Shown here: in pieces, positions 16,233 through 25,208 of the stretch | Numbering within the stretch: the stretch's first letter is position 1 | Layout of the letters: the number at the start of each line of letters is the position of its first letter | Assembly: GCA_001723845.1 (NCBI GenBank) | Contig: MCBE01000256.1 | Span: forward strand, 1 to 40,563 | Length of the DNA: 40,563 bases | DNA from: Candidatus Altarchaeales archaeon WOR_SM1_SCG | GTDB lineage: Archaea > Altiarchaeota > Altiarchaeia > IMC4 > WOR-SM1-SCG | Direction: 5' to 3' | Translations under genes and position numbers: made by a program | The notes under the pieces: generated by a model | Database searches by the model: none | Told to the model about the DNA's origin: nothing | What the model saw: only the letters and a program-made list of their open reading frames with translations

Positions 16233-16300
16233 CGGTGTATGCGGTTTGGGCTACGCCCTCACCCAAATTGCTCCCTTCGGTCGCAACTTCGCATACACCG
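16233..16300. repeat. Long multi-stem inverted repeat, possible attC-like or MITE-like element
   Basis: Perfect 11-bp outer arms CGGTGTATGCG (16233-16243) and CGCATACACCG (16290-16300) enclose TTTGGG/CCCAAA (16245-16250, 16262-16267) and TTGC/GCAA (16268-16271, 16283-16286). The core GCTCCCTTCGGTCGC recurs with one extra base on the other strand at 2859-2874. The element begins about 55 bases after the TIR stop and is much less AT-rich than its surroundings. Confidence 0.6.
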
Positions 16301-16416
16301 ATTCCGTCATCCAAAATCAACCATAACCCCTCATGATTCAATCTTTTATTTTTAAGGACTTCTAATTATTAATAAATCAATTTTTTTGAAAAATTAAATG
16401 TCCACTCTATCCCCCA

Positions 16417-16450
16417 GAGAGGGTGCCTCTTCTGGCACCCTCTCCCTTCT
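16417..16450 (+). terminator. Strong hairpin followed by a pyrimidine/T tract
   Basis: GAGAGGGTGCC (16417-16427) pairs with GGCACCCTCTC (16434-16444) around a 6-base loop, and CCTTCTTTTT follows on the plus strand. It has the form of a bacterial-type intrinsic terminator and may close the TIR transcription unit, though it is about 240 bases beyond the stop. Confidence 0.6.
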
Positions 16451-16638
16451 TTTTACTAAATTTAATCTTTAATTTCTTTTTTTAGCATCTGGCGGAAGTG
16501 GATGGTTATTATTCCCCCGGGAAGAATCATCTAAAGGATGCAGGCAATCCAAAAGAATAAGCATGAATCTTCCAATAAATTTTTTAAAATTAAATCATAA
16601 ATTATTTAAATTATTTTTATGCACATTTAAAGTTTATC

Positions 16639-17409
16639 TCAATCCGCAAAAATTATTTTTATCAGCAGCATAATTCCTATCCCTGCTAAAAACACGCAAA
16701 AATGTATTAGTGATTTTTTGACATCTTCTTTATGTTTGATTTCGGGAATCAAATCAGAGGAAGCAATATAAATAAAATTTCCTGCCGCAAACGGTAAAAG
16801 ATAAATTGACGAACCTTCAATCCATCCGCAGAGAAAATAACCGGAAATTCCCCCGATAATTGCTAACAGTCCCGAGACAAAATTCCACACAAGCGCCCTG
16901 AATTTGCTAAAACCCCCGTAAACAAGGACACCGAAGTCGCCGAGTTCCTGGGGGATTTCATGCAGGGCAACAGCAAGTGTTGTTGCCAGCCCAACGGCGG
17001 GGTTAACCACAAAACTTCCTGCTATAATCAAGCCGTCAATGAAATTATGTATCCCGTCGGAAATTAAGATTAAATACGAAAACGGCTTTATCCTGCATTC
17101 TTCGCCGTGGCACCCGTGGTGGTGGTGCCATCTTATGAACTGCTCAAGGATAAAGAAAGAGCAAAAGCCGGCAATCAAACAAAGAAATATATTTAAAATA
17201 TTCTCCTCTGCTGCACCCGTTTCCATGATTGCTTCAGGCAGCAGGTGTAAAAACGCACCGCCGATTAATGCACCTGCTGAAAGCGACACAAGGATTAAAA
17301 GAATTTTATTTAATAATTTTTCTTTTAAAAATAAAGTTAAGGCGCCTGCAAATGCAATTAAACTGATTAAAAAGGTGCTTCCCAGTATCCATAATAATGT
17401 GCTGTCCAT
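16639..17409 (-). CDS. ZIP-family metal transporter
   Basis: A 256-residue membrane protein with about eight helices. Between helices 3 and 4 lies a His-rich loop (RWHHHHGCHGEEC). Helix 4 carries the metal-site signature SDGIHNFIDGLIIAG, and helix 5 carries ALHEIPQELGDFGVL, both diagnostic of ZIP carriers (ZupT/Gufa-like). It should import zinc, or possibly iron or manganese, into the cytoplasm. It follows DUF1464 by 26 bases on the same strand, probably in one transcript. Start ATG at 17409. Confidence 0.93.
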   Translation of the reverse strand: MDSTLLWILGSTFLISLIAFAGALTLFLKEKLLNKILLILVSLSAGALIGGAFLHLLPEAIMETGAAEENILNIFLCLIAGFCSFFILEQFIRWHHHHGCHGEECRIKPFSYLILISDGIHNFIDGLIIAGSFVVNPAVGLATTLAVALHEIPQELGDFGVLVYGGFSKFRALVWNFVSGLLAIIGGISGYFLCGWIEGSSIYLLPFAAGNFIYIASSDLIPEIKHKEDVKKSLIHFCVFLAGIGIMLLIKIIFAD

Positions 17410-17435
17410 TATTATAAATTAAAATTTCGTCGTTA

Positions 17436-18449
17436 TTAAATCAAATGAAAATTTTTTAAATCCCCCTGGTAAAGGTAATCAAAGACCGTACCTGATGCGT
17501 TTTTCAATTCAAGGTGTTCAATCAATTCTTTGTACTTCCCGCCGCAGAGACCGTCGGCAATAATTGCCGCTCCCTGTGCCGCATGACTTGAATTTAGCGA
17601 ACCTTTAAGTCCCTTTAATTTTTTAATTTTAATTTTATTTCTTTTAATTTTAATTTTAATTTTATTTTCAATTTCCAATTTTCCGGGCATGCCGCCGGAA
17701 AGAATTATTGCCTTCGCATCAGAGACCGCCAGAAGCTGCGAAATATCCTTTAAAATCCCTTCAATAAAGTAATCATCTTTAAATTTTTTATCTATATCTT
17801 TCGCACCCCCCTCAAATAAAACTTCTTTTTCAAACCCGCCAAGAAGATATGCAACCTCCCCGTCCATTTTCCCTGAAGACATCATTCCCGAAGATGCAAG
17901 AGTTCCTCCTATCCCGTCAATTATTTTTCCTTTTTCCGCGGCAATGAAAGCATTGAACGCCGAGCCGATTTCGGCAAGAATGAATGATGCGTCGCTGTAA
18001 TTTTTGTAGCCCGAAACAGCAAGTGCTGTGCTGCATACCTTATCCGGCGTTCCCATATCAATTTTGTTTATTTTCCGATAGGTTGGAACCGTCGGTAAAT
18101 GCTTAACTCCCGGGATAACATAACCGGGAATTTTATTTTCAACAAGCAGTTTTAAAAACTTTGTAAGCCCGAGATTTGAGAATTTTAAAACATTCCCGTT
18201 ATTTGATTTTTTAAGGTTTACCAGGAAAAAATCATTATCGTTCAATTCGGAAATTTTTTTAAAAGGAAGCCCGTAGCCCGAAGGTGCCGAAACAAGAGCC
18301 GGGTCTAAATTTTTTATAAATTCAATTATTTTTCCCGGTTTTTTCTTTATAACCTCCGTAGGCATTGTTAATTCCTCTGCAAAAATCCCGTCTTCAAGCA
18401 CGACAAAGTCATAAGTTCTCGTTCCGGGGTCTATTCCGATTACTCTCAT
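17436..18449 (-). CDS. DUF1464 family protein (ASKHA kinase fold)
   Basis: A 337-residue protein of the archaeal DUF1464/COG2441 group, sometimes described as predicted butyrate-kinase-like. The phosphate-1 motif MRVIGIDPGTRTYDFVVL opens it; SAPSGYGLPFK, DMGTPDKVCSTALAV and AIILSGGMPG (adenosine-type motif) follow. An ASKHA ATPase fold is clear, but the substrate is unknown. An odd feature is a low-complexity Lys/Ile run (ENKIKIKIKRNKIKIKKLKG, around residues 265-285) encoded by an AATTTTAA microsatellite. It reads continuously, so the gene is intact. It is followed closely by the ZIP gene. Confidence 0.85.
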   Translation of the reverse strand: MRVIGIDPGTRTYDFVVLEDGIFAEELTMPTEVIKKKPGKIIEFIKNLDPALVSAPSGYGLPFKKISELNDNDFFLVNLKKSNNGNVLKFSNLGLTKFLKLLVENKIPGYVIPGVKHLPTVPTYRKINKIDMGTPDKVCSTALAVSGYKNYSDASFILAEIGSAFNAFIAAEKGKIIDGIGGTLASSGMMSSGKMDGEVAYLLGGFEKEVLFEGGAKDIDKKFKDDYFIEGILKDISQLLAVSDAKAIILSGGMPGKLEIENKIKIKIKRNKIKIKKLKGLKGSLNSSHAAQGAAIIADGLCGGKYKELIEHLELKNASGTVFDYLYQGDLKNFHLI

Positions 18450-18524
18450 TTAAAATTTCAAAGAAAAAAAATTTTAATTCAATTTTATAAATCATTAATA
18501 TTGAAAGTATTTAAAGTTTCAATC

Positions 18525-18605
18525 AAATTTTTATAATTATTCATAATTCATTAAATCAACAAAATGAGTAACTGTAAAATTGAAGGTAAAATTAAGAATT
18601 GGTGA
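18525..18605 (+). repeat. Truncated duplicate of the LamG gene's promoter and first codons
   Basis: This stretch matches 20155-20230 with only about seven differences. It includes the TATA-like TTTTTATAATT, an ATG at 18564 and the reading MSNCKIEGKIKNW before a TGA at 18603-18605, compared with MDNCKIKDKIKNL at the real gene. With its mate it forms a direct repeat flanking the lipoprotein gene. Confidence 0.85.
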
Positions 18606-18665
18606 GGGTTAGGGGTTTATTTTTGGTTCATTTTTTCCTTTTTTGTTTATTTTAAATTTTAATTT

Positions 18666-19997
18666 TTAAAAAGGGTATTTAGTTGGAGATATTGTGATGC
18701 TTAACTTTGTGACATTCCATGTATCTTCAGGTTGAGGATATAATGTAAAATATATTTCATCTTTTTGCCAGAAATACTCATAACGTATATTACTTCCATA
18801 TTTATAGATTGTCCATTTTCCTCTCTCAATACCATCAACTAACATAATTTCATTATTTGGGTCGATTTCAAATCTTTCTTTCCTTCCATCAACAATAACT
18901 TCAAATATTTGCATTGGCGAGGATTCAAGATAATTAATAGTTATATTGTGCCGTATGAGATTTTCTAATGGGTAATCTGCACTCATGTTATACCCTATGA
19001 ACTCAATATTTTTTGATTCAGTAACACTAATTTCTATCCACTTAGTATCATGATATCTTACATCAATAATAGGGTCTTGATAATTTTCAATCTCTGCCAC
19101 AACATACAAATCGTCACCTTCCCATTTAGGGTATGATGGAACAACATCGGAACCATTAACAACCCATGTCACGGGCATAACTTTAAATCTAAATCTTGTA
19201 TATTCTCTTACTTTTCTTTCTTCATCGTCTTCTTCTTTTTCAAATCCTCTCCAGAGATTGTAACTACAGACATTATTAGAACAGGAATCCATTACGCATG
19301 AACCTGTCAAGAACCAGGTACAATAGTAATGGTCCCCTGAAAAATCAAAAGTTAATGTTTCTCCGAGGAGTGTTACTTCAAGAAAATGGTTTATATATGA
19401 AACATTAGTCCAGTTATTTACTCTTATTTCCACAGGTCTGCTTACATTTTTTGCCTCATATTTCACTGTAATGTTTTCCCCCCATATCGTGCCTTCCCCG
19501 GTTTGCAGAGACCTTATAATGAAATCTCCGTTTTTTTCACCTTTAGGAATATTGATTGTGAATTTCTCAAGAAGTGTAACATTCGTATCTATTTCATTGT
19601 CTTCACTGGTTTTAATAACCGTCCCGTTTTCATACACTTCAAAATAGAAATACTGCGTAAAGATGCATCTATCTTCACACGCTTTTTCCTGCTTGAAAAA
19701 TGTAATGTTCCAGCCATCCAGGATTTCCAGAACAGTAATGTTCTCCTCTGCCATGCCTGAAACTTCAAGGTGTTTCTCTTTAACTAAATCAACTGCCTCT
19801 TCCAGATGTTTAATAACCGGTTCTGTGGACTGGGTTACATTCAGTGTAGTATTTTCTGGGAACTGATTTACATTGGGAATCACATCTTCTCCATTTGATT
19901 CATCATTACATCCATTGTTTGTCAGACATCCGCCTACAAAAATGACCACAGTTATCATCATTGTCGCTCCGATTAAAATTTTATTTTTAGTAACCAT
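18666..19997 (-). CDS. Lipoprotein of unknown function
   Basis: A 443-residue exported protein. The start at 19997 (MVTKNKILIGATMM) gives a compact signal with a lipobox VGGC, so Cys22 or thereabouts would carry the lipid. The open frame extends 13 codons further, but that spoils the signal. More than ten N-x-S/T sites imply N-glycosylation. The mature part is beta-rich, with a Cys cluster (CTWFLTGSCVMDSCSNNVCSY) in mid-protein and no domain I can name. It lies between two copies of the LamG gene's 5' region, on the opposite strand, and could have been inserted there. Confidence 0.8.
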   Translation of the reverse strand: MVTKNKILIGATMMITVVIFVGGCLTNNGCNDESNGEDVIPNVNQFPENTTLNVTQSTEPVIKHLEEAVDLVKEKHLEVSGMAEENITVLEILDGWNITFFKQEKACEDRCIFTQYFYFEVYENGTVIKTSEDNEIDTNVTLLEKFTINIPKGEKNGDFIIRSLQTGEGTIWGENITVKYEAKNVSRPVEIRVNNWTNVSYINHFLEVTLLGETLTFDFSGDHYYCTWFLTGSCVMDSCSNNVCSYNLWRGFEKEEDDEERKVREYTRFRFKVMPVTWVVNGSDVVPSYPKWEGDDLYVVAEIENYQDPIIDVRYHDTKWIEISVTESKNIEFIGYNMSADYPLENLIRHNITINYLESSPMQIFEVIVDGRKERFEIDPNNEIMLVDGIERGKWTIYKYGSNIRYEYFWQKDEIYFTLYPQPEDTWNVTKLSITISPTKYPF

Positions 19998-20154
19998 GTA
20001 AAATAGTATATAATACTTAATTGAAAAAATATTCAACTGTATTGTTAATTATATAATTTCATCCTTTAAAAATGGTTTTTGTCATGCACGGTTCGTTTAT
20101 AAAACTTACACAAATCCAGAAAAGCCAATTTTTCTTGAATCTGAAATGTAAATA

Positions 20155-20230
20155 AAATTTTTATAATCATTCATAATTCATTAAATCAACAAAATGGATA
20201 ACTGTAAAATTAAAGATAAAATTAAAAATT
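20155..20230 (+). repeat. Promoter and 5' coding segment of the LamG gene (parent copy of the duplication)
   Basis: The segment holds TTTTTATAATC about 27 bases before the ATG at 20194, so the transcript is probably leaderless. Its duplicate stands at 18525-18605, about 1.63 kb away in the same orientation. Confidence 0.85.
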
Positions 20231-21297
20231 TAGGGGCATGCATGCTTATATTTTTCTTTTTTATCTCACATGCCGGAGCATCCGAAGAAGGACTTGTTGC
20301 ATATTACAGCTTTGATAATGACGACGGAGATGTTTTGCACGACCTATCTGGAAACAAAAATAACGGGACAATTTACGGTGCGGTTCAAAGACCGGGAAAA
20401 TCAGGTAAGGCACTGGAATTTGACGGAAGCTACGATTATGCCGACTGCGGGAATAAGCCGACCCTGGCTATAATGGATTCAATCACTGTTGAGGCGTGGA
20501 TTAAGCCGGGAAGCGAGTATAAAAATTACGGGATTGTCGGGAATATCGGTAATGTGGAATTAAAGGGGTATGCTTTAATAACGAGGGGAAGCACCAATAA
20601 ATACTCGTTTATGTTAGGTGATGCAAGGACACAAATTTATCTTGATTCGGATGTTCCGGTTGATACGAACTGGCATCACATAGCAGGAGTCAGGAGAGAT
20701 GGGATAAATTATATTTATGTGGACGGCGTAAGGCAGAATAATACAAATAATTATTCAATTTTACCTTCTACAAAGAACACGAATATCGGAAGGTTTTACG
20801 CAGATACCGTGTTTGCTAATTTTAAAGGCAAAATAGACGAGGTGCGAATCTACAACCGCGCCTTAACGGACTCCGAGATAAAAGAAAATGCAAAACCGGG
20901 TGATAAAATCATAACAGGGGATTTTGAAAAAACGCAAGGTATGGAAGAAGTAGCGATGCAGACAGATGACCTGGTAATTATCACATCACCTGCAAATGTA
21001 ACATCCGGCGAAAAAATAAAGATACAGGTCAAATACAAAAATGAGCCAGTACCCGGTGCAAAAATAAAAATAATTCTTCCGAACGGTGAAATTGTTGAAG
21101 AGACAACAGATAACCAGGGGATACTTGTGACCAAGCTCCAGGCAGGAGAGTCGGTTATAACTGCCGAAAAAAACGGGATGGCACAGTCAACGAAAATAAC
21201 CGTTAAAGGCGGCGGGTTTTCTTACCACTGGATTTTAATTTTAATAATTTTAATAATTATTTTAATTTTGAGGTATGTTATTTTTAAGCGAAGATAA
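20194..21297 (+). CDS. Membrane-anchored LamG-domain surface protein
   Basis: A 367-residue protein. The signal peptide ends near FISHAGA (about residue 29). A LamG/concanavalin-like domain spans 32-235: LVAYYSFDNDDGD, DLSGNKNNGTIYG, ITVEAWIKPG, NWHHIAGVRRDG, IYVDGVRQN and IDEVRIYNRALTDSEI, all standard strands of the family. An Ig-like or carboxypeptidase-regulatory-like domain follows (GEKIKIQVKYKNEPVPGAKIKI to about 335). A C-terminal membrane helix and RYVIFKRR tail hold it in the membrane. It probably binds a glycan or protein at the surface. The start is fixed by the TATA-like box 27 bases upstream. Confidence 0.9.
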   Translation: MDNCKIKDKIKNLGACMLIFFFFISHAGASEEGLVAYYSFDNDDGDVLHDLSGNKNNGTIYGAVQRPGKSGKALEFDGSYDYADCGNKPTLAIMDSITVEAWIKPGSEYKNYGIVGNIGNVELKGYALITRGSTNKYSFMLGDARTQIYLDSDVPVDTNWHHIAGVRRDGINYIYVDGVRQNNTNNYSILPSTKNTNIGRFYADTVFANFKGKIDEVRIYNRALTDSEIKENAKPGDKIITGDFEKTQGMEEVAMQTDDLVIITSPANVTSGEKIKIQVKYKNEPVPGAKIKIILPNGEIVEETTDNQGILVTKLQAGESVITAEKNGMAQSTKITVKGGGFSYHWILILIILIIILILRYVIFKRR

Positions 21298-21357
21298 TTG
21301 AAATGAAATATTGAAATTGTCAATAAATAATTTTAACTTATACTTTTAATTGTTATT

Positions 21358-22563
21358 ATGTCGCAATCTGAGATAAATATTGGTCTTGTGGGGCATGTTG
21401 ACCACGGAAAGACAACTTTAACAAATGCACTGTCGGGAACCTGGACAGACCGCCACAGCGAGGAGATAAAGAGAGGAATTTCCATACGGCTGGGATATGC
21501 CGACTGTGAATTTCGCAAATGTTTAAAATGCAGTGAACCCGGATGTTATGGAACAAAGAAAACCTGCGGATGCGGCGAGAAAACAAAACTTTTAAGAAAA
21601 ATTTCATTTGTTGACTCTCCCGGGCACGAGACGCTTATGGCGACAATGCTTTCGGGAGCGGCAATGATGGACGGTGCTGTTCTTGTTATTGCAGCAAATG
21701 AAGAATGCCCGCAGCCGCAGACTGCAGAACACCTTGCGGCACTTGATATTCTTGGTGTTAAAAATATTGTTATTGCACAAAATAAAATTGACCTCGTGGA
21801 TAAAGAAGAGGCGCTTGAAAATTACAACCAGATTAAAAAATTTATTGAAAATTCTGTTGCTAAAAACGCAACCGTAGTCCCGATTGCAGCACATTACAAT
21901 GTAAATATAGATGTTTTAATCAGCGTTATCGAGGAAAAAATTCCGACACCCGTAAGAGATACAAAAAAAGCACCATGGATGTATGTAGCCCGCTCATTTG
22001 ATATAAACCGCCCGGGAGCCGTTGCAGACGATATAGAAGGAGGAATCATCGGCGGCTCGTTAATCCAGGGCGAGTTAAAGGTCGGCGATGAAATAGAATT
22101 ATGCCCCGGCGTCAGAAAAGAAAAAAGCAAAAAATATATTCAAATTTCTACAAAGATAACAGGATTAAAAGCAGGTAATGAACTCGTAAAAAAAGTTCAT
22201 CCCGGCGGGCTAATTGCCATTGCAACAACACTTGACCCTGCAATTACAAAGTCAGATAACCTGGTCGGAAATATTACAGGATTCCCGGGAACTCTTCCTC
22301 CCGTGCATGAAAAATTAAAATTGGAAATTAATTTAATGGAGCGGATTGTCGGTAAAAATGAAAGTAAAATTAAGCCGCTTGTGAAGGGCGAGCATTTAAT
22401 GTTAAGCGCCGGAAGCGCTGTTACTCTCGGCATAATTACAAACCCGGGAGAAGGGGAATTTGATTTAATGCTTCCCGTGTGCGCGGGTAAGGGCTCAAGA
22501 GTTGCGCTCAGCAGAAAATTAGGTGCAAGGTGGCGGTTGATTGGTTTTGGCATTATAAAATAG
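21358..22563 (+). CDS. eif2g: Translation initiation factor aIF2, gamma subunit
   Basis: A 401-residue GTPase, full length for the archaeal factor. G1 is GHVDHGKT (about 12-19), switch 1 carries [11 protein letters not shown], a zinc knuckle is formed by CLKCSEPGC and CGCG, G3 is DSPGH, G4 NKID, and two beta-barrel domains follow. With the alpha and beta subunits it delivers initiator Met-tRNA to the small ribosomal subunit. It precedes pyrB by 41 bases in the same direction. Start ATG 21358. Confidence 0.97.
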   Translation: MSQSEINIGLVGHVDHGKTTLTNALSGTWTDRHSEEIKRGISIRLGYADCEFRKCLKCSEPGCYGTKKTCGCGEKTKLLRKISFVDSPGHETLMATMLSGAAMMDGAVLVIAANEECPQPQTAEHLAALDILGVKNIVIAQNKIDLVDKEEALENYNQIKKFIENSVAKNATVVPIAAHYNVNIDVLISVIEEKIPTPVRDTKKAPWMYVARSFDINRPGAVADDIEGGIIGGSLIQGELKVGDEIELCPGVRKEKSKKYIQISTKITGLKAGNELVKKVHPGGLIAIATTLDPAITKSDNLVGNITGFPGTLPPVHEKLKLEINLMERIVGKNESKIKPLVKGEHLMLSAGSAVTLGIITNPGEGEFDLMLPVCAGKGSRVALSRKLGARWRLIGFGIIK

Positions 22564-22577
22564 CGACTATAAAATAG

Positions 22578-23507
<930 letters not shown>

Positions 23508-23915
23508 CGATTCTGTAAAATCCTGCAAAATCAACAAAAAACCGGTATTTTTCAAAAAAAAATTTTATTGAGTAATATTAACTAAAATATATTAATTCAA
23601 GTTAATATATTCTAATTAATATATTATTGTTAATACTTTTTTGGCCCGGAAAAAATTTCATGCCTTCTCAGGATGTTGAATTTATTTTTAATTTATACTA
23701 AATTATATATAATTGATTATATTATTTTTATAATATATAAAGTTTTATATTCATTTCAGTATATAAATAGTATATAAAAATCGTATGATTCCTTTTTAAA
23801 GGATGAATTCCTATAATTAATATATAATCATGATTTTAAAGATTTAAACATATTTTATGCATAAAAATCATAGTTTTATATTTATGTGTTAAAATCAATT
23901 TATAAAATTCACAAA
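23508..23915. promoter_or_regulatory. Extremely AT-rich intergenic region upstream of the division genes
   Basis: About 400 bases with very few G or C. An inverted repeat AATATATTAA/TTAATATATT (23586-23595, 23602-23611) is followed by a third TTAATATATT at 23616-23625. GGCCCGG at about 23643 is the only GC patch. AGTTTTATATTTATG near 23872-23886 suits a TATA box for the next gene. It could hold operators or an easily melted region; nothing decides this. Confidence 0.45.
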
Positions 23916-24701
23916 ATGTCCCCTGACCTCAACAATATACTGAAACAAAATCCTGAATTGAAAAATCAGTTGATTAAAGAAATGGAAACGGTGCCCGGGT
24001 TAAAGAATAAACTGACGAGCGAATTGGTTTCCGAAGACGAGGATTTAAAGCGCGCACTTATGAAAAAATTATTGAAAGATTCGCTGGTGGAGCCGGGAAA
24101 TGGAAAGGTTCATGACAAGGTTCATGACAATATCATGACTGAATCTTTAATCAATGAAAAACAACAAAAACCGGGTGAGTCCCTTACTACAGAATCGGAA
24201 AGGGAAAAGTTATATGAAATTTTAAATAAAATTAATTCTTCTAAAAAAGAAAATCCGGAGCAAAAAGAAGAAAAATATGCGATGTCCGATTTATTTACAA
24301 CCATGGTCGTATTCGGCGAAAAAATCGGGCAGTCATACTCGTTGATTGCCGATGAGCGGAAAAATTCAAACAGAATTTTATTGAATATTAACGGCGCTCT
24401 TGAAAACCTTTCTGAAAGAATGAACAGGATGGAAAATAAAGCGGACATCATAATCGGAACGCCTCGCCACATAAGCAATTCGGAACTGCTTGCAAAAAAG
24501 GATATTGAAATTTTAAACATAATTGATGAGGAAGGCAAGGTCTGCGCGGATGATATAAAGGAGAAATTCGGTTACAGGAATAGAAATGCTGCAAGCGCAA
24601 GGTTAAACCGGTTAGAGGAAAGGGGATTATTAAAGAAGCAGTATGTGGGAAGAAATGTTTATTACACCCCGATACCTTCTGCGTATTCGCAATCAATCTG
24701 A
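23916..24701 (+). CDS. Coiled-coil winged-helix DNA-binding protein, linked to sepF-ftsZ
   Basis: A 261-residue protein. Residues 1-130 are charged and helical (LNNILKQNPELKNQLIKEM..., SEREKLYEILNKINSSKKE), and about 150-185 form a coiled coil (NRILLNINGALENLSERMNRMENKA). The last 70 residues are a MarR/ArsR-like winged helix (KDIEILNIIDEEGKVCADDIKEKFG, ASARLNRLEERGLLKKQYVGRNVYYTP). A GTG at 23886 would add ten residues, but the ATG at 23916 lies at the expected distance after a TATA-like box. It precedes sepF by 70 bases and may regulate the division operon; that role is inferred from position. Confidence 0.75.
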   Translation: MSPDLNNILKQNPELKNQLIKEMETVPGLKNKLTSELVSEDEDLKRALMKKLLKDSLVEPGNGKVHDKVHDNIMTESLINEKQQKPGESLTTESEREKLYEILNKINSSKKENPEQKEEKYAMSDLFTTMVVFGEKIGQSYSLIADERKNSNRILLNINGALENLSERMNRMENKADIIIGTPRHISNSELLAKKDIEILNIIDEEGKVCADDIKEKFGYRNRNAASARLNRLEERGLLKKQYVGRNVYYTPIPSAYSQSI

Positions 24702-24771
24702 TAAATTCAAATAATAAAATTAAAATTTTATAAAAACAAAAAAACAAACAAAAAACAAACAAAAAACAAAA
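24702..24771 (+). promoter_or_regulatory. A-rich leader with repeated CAAAAAA units before sepF
   Basis: The sequence before the ATG is built of CAAAAAA/CAAAC units, and the 59-base spacer before ftsZ (25150-25208) has the same character. Both lack any Shine-Dalgarno match. Unstructured A-rich leaders may aid ribosome loading; this is inferred. Confidence 0.4.
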
Positions 24772-25149
24772 ATGAAAATGAAAATGAAAAAAATACAAAT
24801 ATTTCAAAAAATCAGAGGAATTTTGACGCCTCAAAAAACCGTTGAAGAAGACGCAGATATAGATGAAATTATAAAAATGATGAGTATAACACCGGTAGAT
24901 GACAGGCAGAGTATTGAAAAAGTAGAGTTGAAATCAGAGAATGATGTTAATATCGTGATTGACAAACTGTCAAAAGAGAAAATCGTTATTGTTGATTTCA
25001 GCCCTCTTATCAGGAGAAAAGAGATATTGAAAAACCTGGTAAAAAGGTTGAACGAATCGTGTGAAAATATGAAAGGACAGATTTGCCGCATTTCAAACGA
25101 GATGGTAATTGTGACACCCCAGAATATAAGGATCGGAATAACTGTTTAA
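24772..25149 (+). CDS. sepF: SepF, membrane anchor of FtsZ
   Basis: A 125-residue archaeal SepF. The amphipathic start (KKIQIFQKIRGIL) matches the membrane-targeting helix, a short acidic linker follows, and residues 45-125 are the DUF552 fold: DVNIVIDKLSKEKIVIVDFSPL, then GQICRISNEMVIVTP. SepF polymers tie FtsZ to the membrane in archaea that lack FtsA. Three in-frame ATGs (24772, 24778, 24784) make the exact start uncertain by four residues. FtsZ follows 59 bases on. Confidence 0.9.
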   Translation: MKMKMKKIQIFQKIRGILTPQKTVEEDADIDEIIKMMSITPVDDRQSIEKVELKSENDVNIVIDKLSKEKIVIVDFSPLIRRKEILKNLVKRLNESCENMKGQICRISNEMVIVTPQNIRIGITV

Positions 25150-25208
25150 AAATTCAAAAATAAAAAATAAATTAAAAAACAAAAAACAAAATAAAAAACA
25201 AACAAAAA
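25150..25208 (+). promoter_or_regulatory. A-rich leader before ftsZ, similar to that of sepF
   Basis: It is composed of repeats of CAAAAAA and AATAAAAAA and runs straight into the ATG at 25209. Its likeness to the sepF leader supports the upstream choice of ftsZ start. Confidence 0.4.

Larger units (their letters stand above)
16177..16638. other. Intergenic region holding a structured element and terminator
   Basis: These 462 bases contain the GC-richer folded element at 16233-16300, a terminator-like hairpin at 16417-16444, and AT-rich spacer up to the ZIP gene. A 60-codon reverse frame across 16159-16341 is only the hairpin read through; I do not call it. Confidence 0.6.

Noticed and set aside
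16201-16300. Firm call of an integron attC site
   Set aside because: The paired RYYYAAC and GTTRRRY boxes are not both present, and no integron integrase occurs in the window; kept only as a possibility.
16159-16341. 60-codon reverse-strand frame
   Set aside because: It reads through the structured element and overlaps the TIR stop; no protein-like conservation can be seen.
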